This document shows positions 7,920 to 16,834 of a stretch of 64,000 nucleotides of DNA, piece after piece. The translations under genes and the position numbers were made by a program. The stretch comes from Novosphingobium sp. SG751A (lineage in GTDB: Bacteria; Pseudomonadota; Alphaproteobacteria; Sphingomonadales; Sphingomonadaceae), in assembly GCF_013149295.1 (NCBI RefSeq), contig NZ_JABGCB010000004.1, positions 248,001 to 312,000 on the forward strand. The letters are read 5' to 3'. The notes beneath the pieces were generated by a model, which worked only from the letters and a program-made list of their open reading frames with translations, did no database searches and was not told where the DNA came from. Numbering within the stretch: the first letter of the stretch is position 1; the number at the start of each line of letters is the position of its first letter.

Positions 7920-9454
7920 GCCGGTTGGCCCAGACAGCGTTGCAGATAGTCGTCATGGCTGGGCAATTGCTCAAGCGGTCGGGCTTTCAATTGCGCCAAC
8001 TGGGCCAATTGCCGGCGCAATTGCGCCTCCGACGGGCCATCGGCCAGCGGGTGATAATCGGCGGGCAAAATGCCCTGCCCTATCAGCACCTGCACCCAGG
8101 ACGGCTCCATGAAGATGTCATATTGGTCCTGAAACAGCGTGCCATTGGCGGCGAAGAGAGCGATCTTGCGCGCCAGCCTTTCGGGCACTTCCATCTGGCG
8201 AAGGTCGCGCCAGAAGTCGGAATCCCGGCGCTGATTGGCGTGGTAATGCAGGATGATGAAATCGCGGATCAGCTCCGTCTCGATCCGCGATTGGCGGTTA
8301 TATTCCCCGATCAGATCGGCTGTGATCCCGTCATGGGGAAACAGGTGCAGCAGGCGGGTGATCGCCGACTGGATCAGATAAATGCTGGTGGATTCGAGCG
8401 GTTCGAGAAAGCCGCTCGACAGACCGATGGCTACGACATTGCGGTTCCATTGGCGGCGCGCGCGTCCGGTGCGGAAATGGATGATGCGCGGCTCGTCCAG
8501 CGCTGGCGTTTCCAGATGGTCCAGCAACACTCGCGCGGCCTCATCGTCGCTGCAAAAGCGGCTGGAATAGACCAGCCCGTTGCCATTGCGATGTTGCAGT
8601 GGGATCTGCCATTGCCATCCCGCGCCATGGGCAATCGAGCGGGTAAAAGGCGCGGTTTGCGCATGGCGCTGTGAAGGAACGGCCATGGCGCGATCACAGG
8701 GCAGCCAGTGCCCCCAATCCTCATAGCCGGTGCCCAACTGTTGCTGGATCAGCACGCCCCGGCTGCCCGAGCAGTCGATGAACAGGTCGCCCGCCACCTG
8801 TCGCCCGTCGGCCAGCACCAGCGCCATGATATCGCCCACCCCGGCGGCGCGCTGAACATCGCGGACGGTGCCTTCGGTGCGCAGGACGCCCAGCCTTTCG
8901 GAATAGCGCCGCAAAAATTGGCCATAGAGGCCGGAATCGAAGTGATAGGCATAGGGCATATCCCAGATGGGGTCATTGCCGGTGGTGGGCGCGAATTTGC
9001 CCGCCTGCGCACTCAGATAATTGAGGTCGAAATCCCAATAGCTGCCCTCGATCCCCAATTGGCGGGCGCGGGTCCAGAAATGGTGAAACGAGCAGAAGGG
9101 CAGATTGCGCCCCGCCGAGCCAAACGTGTGATAATAGGTTTCACCAATCGCGCCCCAGTTTTCAAACCGGATGGCCAGCTTGATCGTCGCCTTGGTTTCG
9201 CGCAGAAACTCGGCTTCGTCGATGCCCAGCACGGCGTTGACCTGCTGGATCGGCGGGATCGTCGCCTCGCCAACACCGATGATGCCGATGTCGTCGGATT
9301 CGACCAGTTCGATGGCGATTCTGCGCTCTTGCGTGGTCGCCCCCAGAACCTTGGCCAGCAGGGCGGCCGTCATCCAGCCGGCCGTACCACCTCCCAGAAT
9401 GACCACCTTGCGGATCGGTCGGATCACGTTTGCATCCTCTTGTGTTTTGGTCAT
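7916..9454 (-). CDS. Flavin-dependent tryptophan-halogenase family protein (copy 1)
   Basis: A 512-residue paralogue of the next gene. It shows GGGTAGWM (21-28), the catalytic lysine in ATIKLAIRF (Lys92) and the signature GWQWQIPL. Both copies keep these residues, so both may be active; they differ enough to suggest different substrates or a hetero-complex. It lies 72 nt after the TonB receptor stop, and a strong hairpin in that gap covers its ribosome-binding site. The ATG at the recorded position is preceded by GGGGAGGGCGCCC. Confidence 0.88.
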   Translation of the reverse strand: MTKTQEDANVIRPIRKVVILGGGTAGWMTAALLAKVLGATTQERRIAIELVESDDIGIIGVGEATIPPIQQVNAVLGIDEAEFLRETKATIKLAIRFENWGAIGETYYHTFGSAGRNLPFCSFHHFWTRARQLGIEGSYWDFDLNYLSAQAGKFAPTTGNDPIWDMPYAYHFDSGLYGQFLRRYSERLGVLRTEGTVRDVQRAAGVGDIMALVLADGRQVAGDLFIDCSGSRGVLIQQQLGTGYEDWGHWLPCDRAMAVPSQRHAQTAPFTRSIAHGAGWQWQIPLQHRNGNGLVYSSRFCSDDEAARVLLDHLETPALDEPRIIHFRTGRARRQWNRNVVAIGLSSGFLEPLESTSIYLIQSAITRLLHLFPHDGITADLIGEYNRQSRIETELIRDFIILHYHANQRRDSDFWRDLRQMEVPERLARKIALFAANGTLFQDQYDIFMEPSWVQVLIGQGILPADYHPLADGPSEAQLRRQLAQLAQLKARPLEQLPSHDDYLQRCLGQPA

Positions 9455-9460
9455 GGGCGC

Positions 9461-9490
9461 CCTCCCCGCCCGTTGGGGCGAGCGGGGAGG
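9461..9490 (-). promoter_or_regulatory. Hairpin enclosing the halogenase ribosome-binding site
   Basis: In the mRNA of the minus strand, CCTCCCCGC and GCGGGGAGG form a perfect 9-bp stem around a 12-nt loop. The 3' arm contains the GGGGAGG Shine-Dalgarno of the first halogenase, 6 nt from its ATG. The structure could lower halogenase translation relative to the TonB receptor or stabilise a processed mRNA end. Confidence 0.5.
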
Positions 9491-9526
9491 ACTATCACGA
9501 ACAAGGCCCTGTCAGAACGGCCCCGC

Positions 9527-12349
9527 TCAGAAGAACGAGTAGGTCAGGTTGAGCAGGAAGTTGCGCCCGAAGGTTTCCACCCGCGTGACCAGCCCGCTGG
9601 CCGTATCGGTATAGGTGTCCTTCTGGTCGGTCAGGTTCTGAGCCTGAACCGAGATCCTCAGGCCCTTGAGATAGGCAATATCGGTCTTTTTGAAATCAAA
9701 GCCGATCTGTGCATCGACCAGCGTTTGCCCGGCCCGGTTGACCGGCGAGATCGTGTTCGATCCGCCCCGATCCTCCGACAGCCATTTGGAACGGTTGTTG
9801 ATCGAAGCGCGGGCCGAGAAGCCGCCCTTTTCAAAGAAGCCGGTGAGCTGGAACACCCGCTTGGACAGACCCGGCACATCGGTGCCATCTTTCAGCCCGC
9901 CATCGGTGAAGGCCGCGCCACCCACGATGCCAAAGCCGTCAAGCGCATGAACAAAGCGGCCGAAGGGCAGGCTCGCCTGAATTTCGATACCCTTTACCTC
10001 GCCCTTCAGCCCGCCGGTATAGGTGGTGTTCAGGCCCTTGAACGTGGCGGGCGTGTAGATGGTCGAACCATTGCTGCTGACCGCCTGATGATAGCCGGGG
10101 ATATAGAACTGGGTGAAATCGCGCACCGTGGTGGTGGCCACGTTCCAGTTGACCAGATCCTTGTAGAAGGCCGAGACCGAGATGAACCCGTCGCGGGCGA
10201 AATAATATTCATAGGAGGCGTCGAACTGGTTGGCCTCATAGGGGCGCAGTTGCGCATTGCCCGAGGTCGACACCCACGGACCAAGGCCCGGATCGGTGTT
10301 GGTCACATTGGCCACATTATTGCGGAATTTCACCGAGGAGCCGGGGTTGAGATAGTCGATGCGCGGGCGGCTGATCACTTTGGAGGCGGCAAAACGCACG
10401 GTATGGCCGCTGCCAAGGTCAAAGTTCAGGTTCAGGCTGGGCAGCACGCGGGCGTAATTGGCGCCGTCGCTGATCGGGGTGGCGATGTCGAGCTGGTTCG
10501 AGCCGATCACCGAGTTGAAGCCCGAGGCGCGCTGGTTGGTGATCACGCCTTGCAGGCCGACATTGCCGAACATGCGGACGCCGCCGAAGGTCTTTTCGAA
10601 ATCGGCCTTGAAGAAGGGCTGCCACACCTTCTCGCGGATCGTATAGGTGTCGCCCATGCGATCCGGCTCAAGGCTGGCCGCATCATAGCGGGTATAGAAG
10701 TTGCTGTTGATCAGCCCAAGCGCATCATAGGCCACCACATTGCCCAGACCTGCCCAGTTCACATCCGCCACGCCGCGTCGCGCCGAGGTGGGAATGGCGC
10801 CGTCCAGCGGATAGGTGCTGGCGGTCAGAAAGTAGCCCTGATTGACCTTCGATTTCTTGTGGTCGGAATAGCGGGCCCCCAGATTGACATGCTTGATGAA
10901 GGAATCCTCATAATCCTTCTGAACCGCAAAACGCAGAGAATCCAGGTTTTCATCAAAGATCGCGGTGTTAAGGAAGCCATCCTGCGCCTGAGCAAAGCCG
11001 ATCGGCTGCCCGCCCGCACCGATCACCGCGCTTTGGTTCAGCGCCGTGATCGGCGACAGGCTGCCGCCCCATGACTGCGGTCCGGCAAGGCGCACGGTGC
11101 TGTAATTGTCAAAGCTTTGCGAACTGTTCGAGAAGGTCAGGCCATTGTCGCCATAGTTGTAGGTACGGATATTGTTCGGCCCCTGCGTGGTCAGCCCCGC
11201 GCGGCCAAGGCCTGCATAGCTTTCGGCCCGCGTATCGCGCTTGGTGCTTTCGGAATGGGCGACATCGAGCGACAGATGCAGATCGGGCGCCGGATCATAT
11301 TTCAGATTGCCGCCAAAGCTCTTGAGCTTGCCCTTTTTGTCCAGCGGATCGGTGCGCAGGACCGAGTTGAAGCCGATGGTGCGGGCCGATGTGATGGCCG
11401 TGGCGTTCGATGAAATCACCGTGCTGCCGTCCGAGGCGATGGGCAAGGCTTCGACAAAGCCGCGCGAGATGCCCTGATCGGAGAAATTGATGTAAAGCGC
11501 ATCCACCATCGCGGTGAAATTCTCGGCAGGCTTGAATTCCAGCACACCGGCCAGCGTATCACGCTTCAACAGGCGCGAGCGTGAGGAGATATCGATCCCG
11601 GCGGGCGCATATTTGCCCGCATTGGCGCCCGAGGAAATCGCCCCTTTGTCATAGCCCCACACGCTGAAATACTGATCCTGCGTGGGCGAAGAGGTGGTGG
11701 CCGCGGTCAGCGCCACACCGATCGTGTCGTTGGCGAATTTGTCGCTGAAGGACAGGGCGACGCGATAGCCATTGTCCTTGAAATCGGGGTTCTTCGACTT
11801 CTGTCCGTTCTGTTCGAACGTACCGTTCACCACCAGCGTGCGCTTATGCTCCAACGGATGGATCGTGCGCATGTCCACCGTGCCGCCCACGCCCATCGCG
11901 GAAAGATCGGCATTGGGGGTCTTGTAGACCACCGCCGTGTCGATGATTTCGGACGGATAGAGGTCATATTCCACCCCCCGATTGTCGCCAATGCCGATCA
12001 GTTCGCGGCCATTCATCGTGGTGCCGACGAAATCCTCGCGGAAGCCGCGCACCGAAATGCCGCTGACGCGGCCGGCGCGGCGTTCACCGGCCAGACCCGC
12101 CAAACGACCCAGCGAATCCGCCACGCTCGATTGCGGCAATTTGCCGATGTCCTCGGACGAGAGCGCTTCGACAACGCCCGCGCTCTTCTGCTTGACGGCC
12201 TGCGCGCGTTCAAGGCTGGCTCGCATGCCGGTGACGACGATATCGGCCGGGGCGGCGGTCGGCTGAGGCGCAACTTGCGCGAATGCGGCGCCATGGCTCA
12301 TCAGGGCGATGATCGCCGTGGAGCAGGCAAGACTCTTCTGTAGCTTCAT
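9527..12349 (-). CDS. TonB-dependent receptor, carbohydrate type
   Basis: A 940-residue outer-membrane receptor. A signal peptide (residues 1-24, ending AFA) is followed by a TonB-box-like ADIVVTGMRAS, a plug domain (SVADSLGRLAGLAGERRAG) and a long 22-strand-type barrel ending in the aromatic NLTYSFF. It has no STN domain. Its operon (two halogenases and a GH13 enzyme) and the divergent sugar permease point to uptake of an alpha-glucoside or malto-oligosaccharide. The start is set by the signal peptide and a GGGAGGGA ribosome-binding site; the frame is open 51 codons further upstream. Confidence 0.93.
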   Translation of the reverse strand: MKLQKSLACSTAIIALMSHGAAFAQVAPQPTAAPADIVVTGMRASLERAQAVKQKSAGVVEALSSEDIGKLPQSSVADSLGRLAGLAGERRAGRVSGISVRGFREDFVGTTMNGRELIGIGDNRGVEYDLYPSEIIDTAVVYKTPNADLSAMGVGGTVDMRTIHPLEHKRTLVVNGTFEQNGQKSKNPDFKDNGYRVALSFSDKFANDTIGVALTAATTSSPTQDQYFSVWGYDKGAISSGANAGKYAPAGIDISSRSRLLKRDTLAGVLEFKPAENFTAMVDALYINFSDQGISRGFVEALPIASDGSTVISSNATAITSARTIGFNSVLRTDPLDKKGKLKSFGGNLKYDPAPDLHLSLDVAHSESTKRDTRAESYAGLGRAGLTTQGPNNIRTYNYGDNGLTFSNSSQSFDNYSTVRLAGPQSWGGSLSPITALNQSAVIGAGGQPIGFAQAQDGFLNTAIFDENLDSLRFAVQKDYEDSFIKHVNLGARYSDHKKSKVNQGYFLTASTYPLDGAIPTSARRGVADVNWAGLGNVVAYDALGLINSNFYTRYDAASLEPDRMGDTYTIREKVWQPFFKADFEKTFGGVRMFGNVGLQGVITNQRASGFNSVIGSNQLDIATPISDGANYARVLPSLNLNFDLGSGHTVRFAASKVISRPRIDYLNPGSSVKFRNNVANVTNTDPGLGPWVSTSGNAQLRPYEANQFDASYEYYFARDGFISVSAFYKDLVNWNVATTTVRDFTQFYIPGYHQAVSSNGSTIYTPATFKGLNTTYTGGLKGEVKGIEIQASLPFGRFVHALDGFGIVGGAAFTDGGLKDGTDVPGLSKRVFQLTGFFEKGGFSARASINNRSKWLSEDRGGSNTISPVNRAGQTLVDAQIGFDFKKTDIAYLKGLRISVQAQNLTDQKDTYTDTASGLVTRVETFGRNFLLNLTYSFF

Positions 12350-12432
12350 GAGATTGGTTCCCTCCCTGTGCATGGCTGGCAGATCGCAAATTGGCCGCCA
12401 GCCTTCGTTCGCCCACAATATTGAGTCTTTAC

Positions 12433-12444
12433 GCAATCGGTTGC
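12433..12444. promoter_or_regulatory. Candidate LacI-family operator
   Basis: The sequence GCAATCGGTTGC has the shape of LacI/GalR operators (GCAAnCGnTTGC with central CG). It lies in the divergent TonB/MFS promoter region, about 84 nt upstream of the TonB receptor ATG. The LacI-family regulator encoded downstream of the permease is the obvious candidate ligand. Confidence 0.55.
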
Positions 12445-12461
12445 AATGGGTAGGCGTTCCG

Positions 12462-12475
12462 TTTGCATATGCAAA
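12462..12475. repeat. Perfect 14-bp palindrome in the divergent promoter
   Basis: TTTGCATATGCAAA is a perfect palindrome 18 nt from the LacI-like operator and 47 nt upstream of the MFS start. It may be a second regulator half-site pair (note the shared TTGCA core) or a chance A/T-rich palindrome. Confidence 0.35.
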
Positions 12476-12522
12476 TTTCGGGCACCCTGTCCGCCCCGGC
12501 AAGATCGAGGCATAAGCACGCG

Positions 12523-13842
12523 ATGAACACAGTTTCCGTCCTGTCCGCCACTGATCGGCAAAAATCTCTTCAAGCGGTTGCTCTGCTGGTGTTTCTGGTC
12601 ATGGGCCTGTCGGGCGCGATGGGGCCAACGCTGATTCCGGCGATTCGCATCGTCTTTGGTCTGGGCCTTTCCTCGGCCATGACGGTGCAATGGATCGCGC
12701 TGGTGGTCAGCGGGCTTTCCTCGCTGATACTGGCGCAGTTGCTGCACCGTTTTGGAGCAAAGGCGATGGTGCTGGCGGGGCTGGGCCTGATGATGCTGGG
12801 CTGTTTTCAGGTGCGGCTGTTCATCCTTTCCCCCTTTGGCGTCGATGCGCGCTATGGGCTGATGCTGGCCTCGCTGGCCGTGATCGCACTGGGCACGTCG
12901 GTGCTTCAGGTGGCGGCCAATCTGCTGGTGGTCCAGCTTGGCCCTGCGCGCACCGCTTCCTCGCGCCTGACGCTGGCGCAGAGTTTCAATTCGCTGGGCG
13001 TGCTGGTGGGCGTGTCGCTGGGCACGAACCTCGCGCTTAACGCCAGGGTCACGACGGCCCCCGCCATGACTTTGGGCATTGGTCAGGCTTATGGCTGGTC
13101 GGCGGCGTTCAACGGGGTTGCGCTGGTCGCGGCACTGATGGTCGGAGCATCCGCGTGGTCTTGGTCGCGGCCTTCTGTAAAATCCGATAACGCTCAATCC
13201 GGTAATGCGCCGATCCGCGCGGCGCTTGGGTCCGGCTGGGCCTTGGCCGGAGCCGGAGGTATTGCGCTTTATGTCGGCGCCGAAGGGTCCATCGGCAGCA
13301 TCCTGATCTCCTATCTCCACCAGAAATCTGTCCTTAATCTGTCGCTTGAGCAGGCCGGGCATTATCTGGGCTGGTTCTATTGGGGCGGCGCGCTGGCGGG
13401 GCGTCTGGGGGGCACATGGCTGCTTCATCGCTGGCCCCCGGCACGCATGCTGGGTTTTGCGGCGGGCGGCGCGGCAATCGCCAGCGCCCTTGCCGCAATG
13501 GGTTCGGGGCCGGTGGCGGGCTATGCCGCGCTGTCCATCGGCCTGTTCAATGCGATCATGTTTCCGGTCATCTTTTCGATCACGGTCGAACGCTCGGCGG
13601 CTCCTTCTGCAGCCGTTTCGGGCCTGCTCAGCACCGCGATTGCCGGAGGCGCGATCCTTTCGGTGCTGGTAGGGTGGACCGGAGAGCATTTCGGTTTTGC
13701 CCTTTGCTTTGTCATCCCCATGTTGGCCTATGGACTGATCGCCTTGTTCGGGACCTGCGGCTCCATCCTTCCCTCGGCGGATAAAGCGCCACAGGATTCG
13801 CGAATAACCAGTTCGGTGGGCAACCTTTCGGAGCGCACCTGA
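12523..13842 (+). CDS. Sugar MFS permease (FucP/GluP-like)
   Basis: A 439-residue major facilitator with about twelve membrane segments. It resembles the fucose/glucose/galactose:H+ symporter group through the LGTSVLQVAANLLVVQLGP segment followed by SRLTLAQSFNSLG. It should import the monosaccharide or disaccharide released in the periplasm by the GH13 enzyme. The start at MNTVSVLSA is chosen over an in-frame ATG 60 nt upstream, which would lie inside the palindrome. The C-terminal 38 codons overlap the convergent lacI gene by 115 nt. Confidence 0.87.
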   Translation: MNTVSVLSATDRQKSLQAVALLVFLVMGLSGAMGPTLIPAIRIVFGLGLSSAMTVQWIALVVSGLSSLILAQLLHRFGAKAMVLAGLGLMMLGCFQVRLFILSPFGVDARYGLMLASLAVIALGTSVLQVAANLLVVQLGPARTASSRLTLAQSFNSLGVLVGVSLGTNLALNARVTTAPAMTLGIGQAYGWSAAFNGVALVAALMVGASAWSWSRPSVKSDNAQSGNAPIRAALGSGWALAGAGGIALYVGAEGSIGSILISYLHQKSVLNLSLEQAGHYLGWFYWGGALAGRLGGTWLLHRWPPARMLGFAAGGAAIASALAAMGSGPVAGYAALSIGLFNAIMFPVIFSITVERSAAPSAAVSGLLSTAIAGGAILSVLVGWTGEHFGFALCFVIPMLAYGLIALFGTCGSILPSADKAPQDSRITSSVGNLSERT

Positions 13843-14855
13843 TAGCCTTCCATCATCCTCAGCAGTTTTGAAACCAGGAGGTTGCCGGCAAGGATCGTGT
13901 CCTGCCGGATGGTGGTCAATTGGGGATGCGCAAGGCGGGCGGCCTCGCTGTCATCATAGCCGACGATGGCCACATCATCGGGTACGCGCAATCCGCGCTC
14001 ATGCAGCGCCCGTATGGCCCCCACCGCCACCAGATCAGACGATGCGACAATCGCATCGAACGCCACCTTCTGGTCGAGCAGCGCATGTACTGCCTCGGTG
14101 CCTGCCTGCATTCCCGACGGTGCTGGGCGCAGAAATGTGAGGCCGGAAGGCAGGCCCGCGCCCGCCAGCGCATGGCGAAAACCGAAGAGCCTTTCGGACA
14201 ATTGCGCCTGTCGGGTCTGGGCCGTGGTGATGGGCGCGGCCTGACCGATAAAGGCAATCCTTTGCCGCCCCAGTTTCACCAGATGGCTGGTCGCCTGCCA
14301 TCCCCCTTCGGCATTGTTGCTGCCCACTGAGCAATAGAGCTGGTCGAGCGTTTCCACGCCCCAGACGACAAAGGGCCGCCCGCCCTGCGCCATCTGGTTC
14401 AGCCCGGAGTGAAACTGCGACTGGCCCAGAAAGATAATGCCGTCATAGGGATGGGTGGCCATAAAACGGGCCAGCGAGGCGTCATCATAAGGGGCCTGGG
14501 AGGATATCGAAAAATCCAGCCCGTGATCGCGCATCGCCGCCCCGATCCCGCCCAACAGGTTGAGTTCAAAGGAATTGGCAAGGCGGCTGCCGCTGGGCAG
14601 TGCGACCGGCATGACCGCGCAGATCGAACCGCTGCGTCTGGTTTTTCGGGCGCGGGTTTTCGCTTTGTCCTGCGCCCCCTCGCGCAGAGGATAGCCCATC
14701 TCCTGCGCTATCGCGATAACGCGGGCCTTGGTGTCGGGCGTGATGGCGCGATGATCGTCAAGCACACGCGAAACCGTGGCGACAGACACGCCCGCTGCCT
14801 GCGCAACGTCGATCAGCCTTGGCCGCCGCCCGGATTGCACCTGATCATTCGCCAT
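13728..14855 (-). CDS. LacI-family transcriptional regulator
   Basis: A 375-residue LacI/GalR regulator. The N-terminal HTH reads LIDVAQAAGVSVATVSRVLD (15-34), with the hinge helix after it and a periplasmic-binding-protein-like sugar domain ending at the typical TELVIRES. A tail of about 24 residues follows and overlaps the permease gene. It most likely controls the TonB-halogenase-GH13 operon and the permease through the operator at 12433, with the imported sugar as inducer. Confidence 0.92.
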   Translation of the reverse strand: MANDQVQSGRRPRLIDVAQAAGVSVATVSRVLDDHRAITPDTKARVIAIAQEMGYPLREGAQDKAKTRARKTRRSGSICAVMPVALPSGSRLANSFELNLLGGIGAAMRDHGLDFSISSQAPYDDASLARFMATHPYDGIIFLGQSQFHSGLNQMAQGGRPFVVWGVETLDQLYCSVGSNNAEGGWQATSHLVKLGRQRIAFIGQAAPITTAQTRQAQLSERLFGFRHALAGAGLPSGLTFLRPAPSGMQAGTEAVHALLDQKVAFDAIVASSDLVAVGAIRALHERGLRVPDDVAIVGYDDSEAARLAHPQLTTIRQDTILAGNLLVSKLLRMMEGYQVRSERLPTELVIRESCGALSAEGRMEPQVPNKAISP

Positions 14856-14996
14856 GGAAACGCAGCGACATAAAAAAGGCGCGACGAATCACGGAATCAG
14901 CCCGACGGCACTTCATGGCATCCCCCCTGTTTTGATGCATTCTTTAGCACCTGGCCGGCCCCGGTTCAAATGGCGAGCCACGGGAGAAACCATGCT

Positions 14997-15656
14997 CTAA
15001 GCCAAACGCGGCGCAGCTCCCGCCAGAAACAGCAGCGTCACCGCCTTCGCCCTCTCCCGGATACATGCTCCATCCACCGGAACCGCGCGCAGACCCAGCA
15101 GCGCTTCCTCATATAGGCCGGATCTGATAGCATGGACCAACTGGCCTGCGGCATCGGGCGAGGAGAGGTCATGACGAAGGCCCTGCCCCTTCCAGCGGTC
15201 AAGAAATCCCGCACATTCCTCGACAATTTTCTTGTGGCCCGATTGGTAAAAGATCCGCCCCGCGGCTGCATCGGTTCCGCCGCAGGCGATGACGCCGCGA
15301 TAGACGGCGATGGATTCGGGCTGGAGATAAAAGCTCAGAATCCCGGTCAGGAGATTTTCCAGCGCCTCTTCCACCGATGCGCCCTGTTTGGCCAGCGCCA
15401 GCTCCTGCATGGCGGTCTGCGCCGTGTCCAGCATGGTCGCCGCGATCAGCCCGTCGCGCCCGCCGAAATATTTGGCCACCGTGGCCTTTGACCCACCCGC
15501 AAGGCGCAGAACTTCGGCAAGGCTGACATTATGAGGCCCATGCAGCAGCATCTGTTGCCGCGTGTGCTTGATCAGCGCCGCGCGCCTTGTTTGGGCCGCA
15601 TCGGCCTTGCTGCCACGGGTTTCGGCGCGCGCTTTGGGTTCCGGGGATCGTGACAA
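14997..15656 (-). CDS. TetR-family repressor of the adjacent oxygenase
   Basis: A 219-residue TetR regulator. The N-terminal HTH lies around VSLAEVLRLAGGSKATVAKYFGGRDGL (about 44-70), and the C-terminal part resembles the AefR-like all-helical ligand domain. It is divergent from the Rieske oxygenase with a 137-nt shared promoter that contains a perfect palindrome. Its inducer is probably the oxygenase substrate. Confidence 0.88.
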   Translation of the reverse strand: MSRSPEPKARAETRGSKADAAQTRRAALIKHTRQQMLLHGPHNVSLAEVLRLAGGSKATVAKYFGGRDGLIAATMLDTAQTAMQELALAKQGASVEEALENLLTGILSFYLQPESIAVYRGVIACGGTDAAAGRIFYQSGHKKIVEECAGFLDRWKGQGLRHDLSSPDAAGQLVHAIRSGLYEEALLGLRAVPVDGACIRERAKAVTLLFLAGAAPRLA

Positions 15657-15755
15657 AAACAGGCTCCGTAAGAGGCATCGGCGGGTGTTCCATCCTGCCT
15701 GTAGCGTGATCCGCCCATGGGGTCACGATATCATGGTTGACTTGGCGCCCCACAA

Positions 15756-15772
15756 GTGTACCGTTAGTACAC
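15756..15772. promoter_or_regulatory. Candidate TetR operator
   Basis: GTGTACCGTTAGTACAC is a perfect inverted repeat (6-bp arms, 5-nt spacer) located 21-37 nt upstream of the Rieske oxygenase ATG. The TGTAC-N5-GTACA core matches many TetR-family operators, so it would block oxygenase transcription and possibly autoregulate. Confidence 0.65.
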
Positions 15773-15793
15773 ATAAGCAAGGGAGAGGATATA

Positions 15794-16834
15794 ATGCCAT
15801 TCATCCGCAACGCATGGTATGTCGCCGCATGGGACAGCGAAGTCACCGACGAGGCCATGCTGCCGCGCCACATTCTCGACGAAAAGCTGATTTTCTTCCG
15901 CCAGGTTGACGGCACGGTCACCGCGCTCAGCGGCGTCTGCCCGCATCGCTATGCCTCGCTGTCGATGGGGCGGCTGGAGGATGGCGCGGTGCATTGCGCC
16001 TACCATGGGCTCGGCTTTGACCATACGGGGGCCTGTGTCCACAATCCTTTCGGCGCGCCGCCCAAGGGGATGCGGCTGCGCTCCTATCCTGTGATCGAAC
16101 GTTTCAGCGCGATCTGGATCTGGATGGGCGAACCTGCTGCCGCCGACCCTGACCTGCTGCCTGATTTCTCCTTCAACGATCCCACCGTCCATTGCGTCGG
16201 CCAAGGTTATCTCCTGGTACAGGCCAATTGGGAGCTGGAGGTCGAAAATATCCTCGACCTCAGCCATATCCAGTTCCTGCACCCCACCACGCTGGGCAGC
16301 AGCGAGGTGGCCAATGGCGCCTATGAATGGCATCAGGACGGCGACCAGATCTGGTCGAACCGCGATGTCTATGGCGAAATGATGCGGCCCGAACTCGCGG
16401 GGCCGATGGGCGTGCCTTCGGATAGGCCGGTTGATCGCTGGATCCATACGCGCTGGGATGCGCCCGCCAATCTGGCGATCTTTGCCGGCGCGGTTCCGGC
16501 AGGCCAGGATCGCGGCGGCGCGCCCGGTACGCCGACTGGCCATCTCTTCACACCGGCCACGCAGGGCAGCACGCATTATTTCTATTCCATCGCTTTTCCC
16601 CGCGCCATGGGGCCGCAGGCAGAAGCGCTGGCGCGGACGCAGGTGGACTTCCTCAAGATGCCTTTCGAGATGGAAGACCTGCCTATGCTGGAGGAGCAGC
16701 AGCGCAATCTGGCTGGCCGATCGCTGCGCGATGTCAAGCTGGGCTGGCTGCCGGGGGATGCCGCCGGGGCGCGGGCGCGCAACATCCTCTATGCGCGGAT
16801 GGACGCCGAAGCCGCGACGGCCCCCTCTTCATAA
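15794..16834 (+). CDS. Rieske non-heme iron oxygenase, VanA (O-demethylase) type
   Basis: A 346-residue terminal oxygenase. The Rieske 2Fe-2S ligands are Cys49, His51, Cys68 and His71 (CPH...CAYH). The mononuclear iron site is DLSHIQFLH (Asp155, His158, His163). Size and layout match the vanillate O-demethylase/dicamba monooxygenase group, which demethylates or hydroxylates one aromatic or similar ring and releases formaldehyde in the O-demethylase case. No ferredoxin reductase partner (VanB) is adjacent, so electrons must come from elsewhere in the genome. The start is chosen from the GGGAGAGGA ribosome-binding site; the substrate is unknown. Confidence 0.88.
   Translation: MPFIRNAWYVAAWDSEVTDEAMLPRHILDEKLIFFRQVDGTVTALSGVCPHRYASLSMGRLEDGAVHCAYHGLGFDHTGACVHNPFGAPPKGMRLRSYPVIERFSAIWIWMGEPAAADPDLLPDFSFNDPTVHCVGQGYLLVQANWELEVENILDLSHIQFLHPTTLGSSEVANGAYEWHQDGDQIWSNRDVYGEMMRPELAGPMGVPSDRPVDRWIHTRWDAPANLAIFAGAVPAGQDRGGAPGTPTGHLFTPATQGSTHYFYSIAFPRAMGPQAEALARTQVDFLKMPFEMEDLPMLEEQQRNLAGRSLRDVKLGWLPGDAAGARARNILYARMDAEAATAPSS

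Noticed and set aside
8708..11074. Long open frame (about 790 codons) on the plus strand opposite the first halogenase and TonB receptor
   Set aside because: It mirrors the codon pattern of the real minus-strand genes, has no recognisable domain, and crosses the boundary of two convincing genes. High GC content produces such antisense frames.
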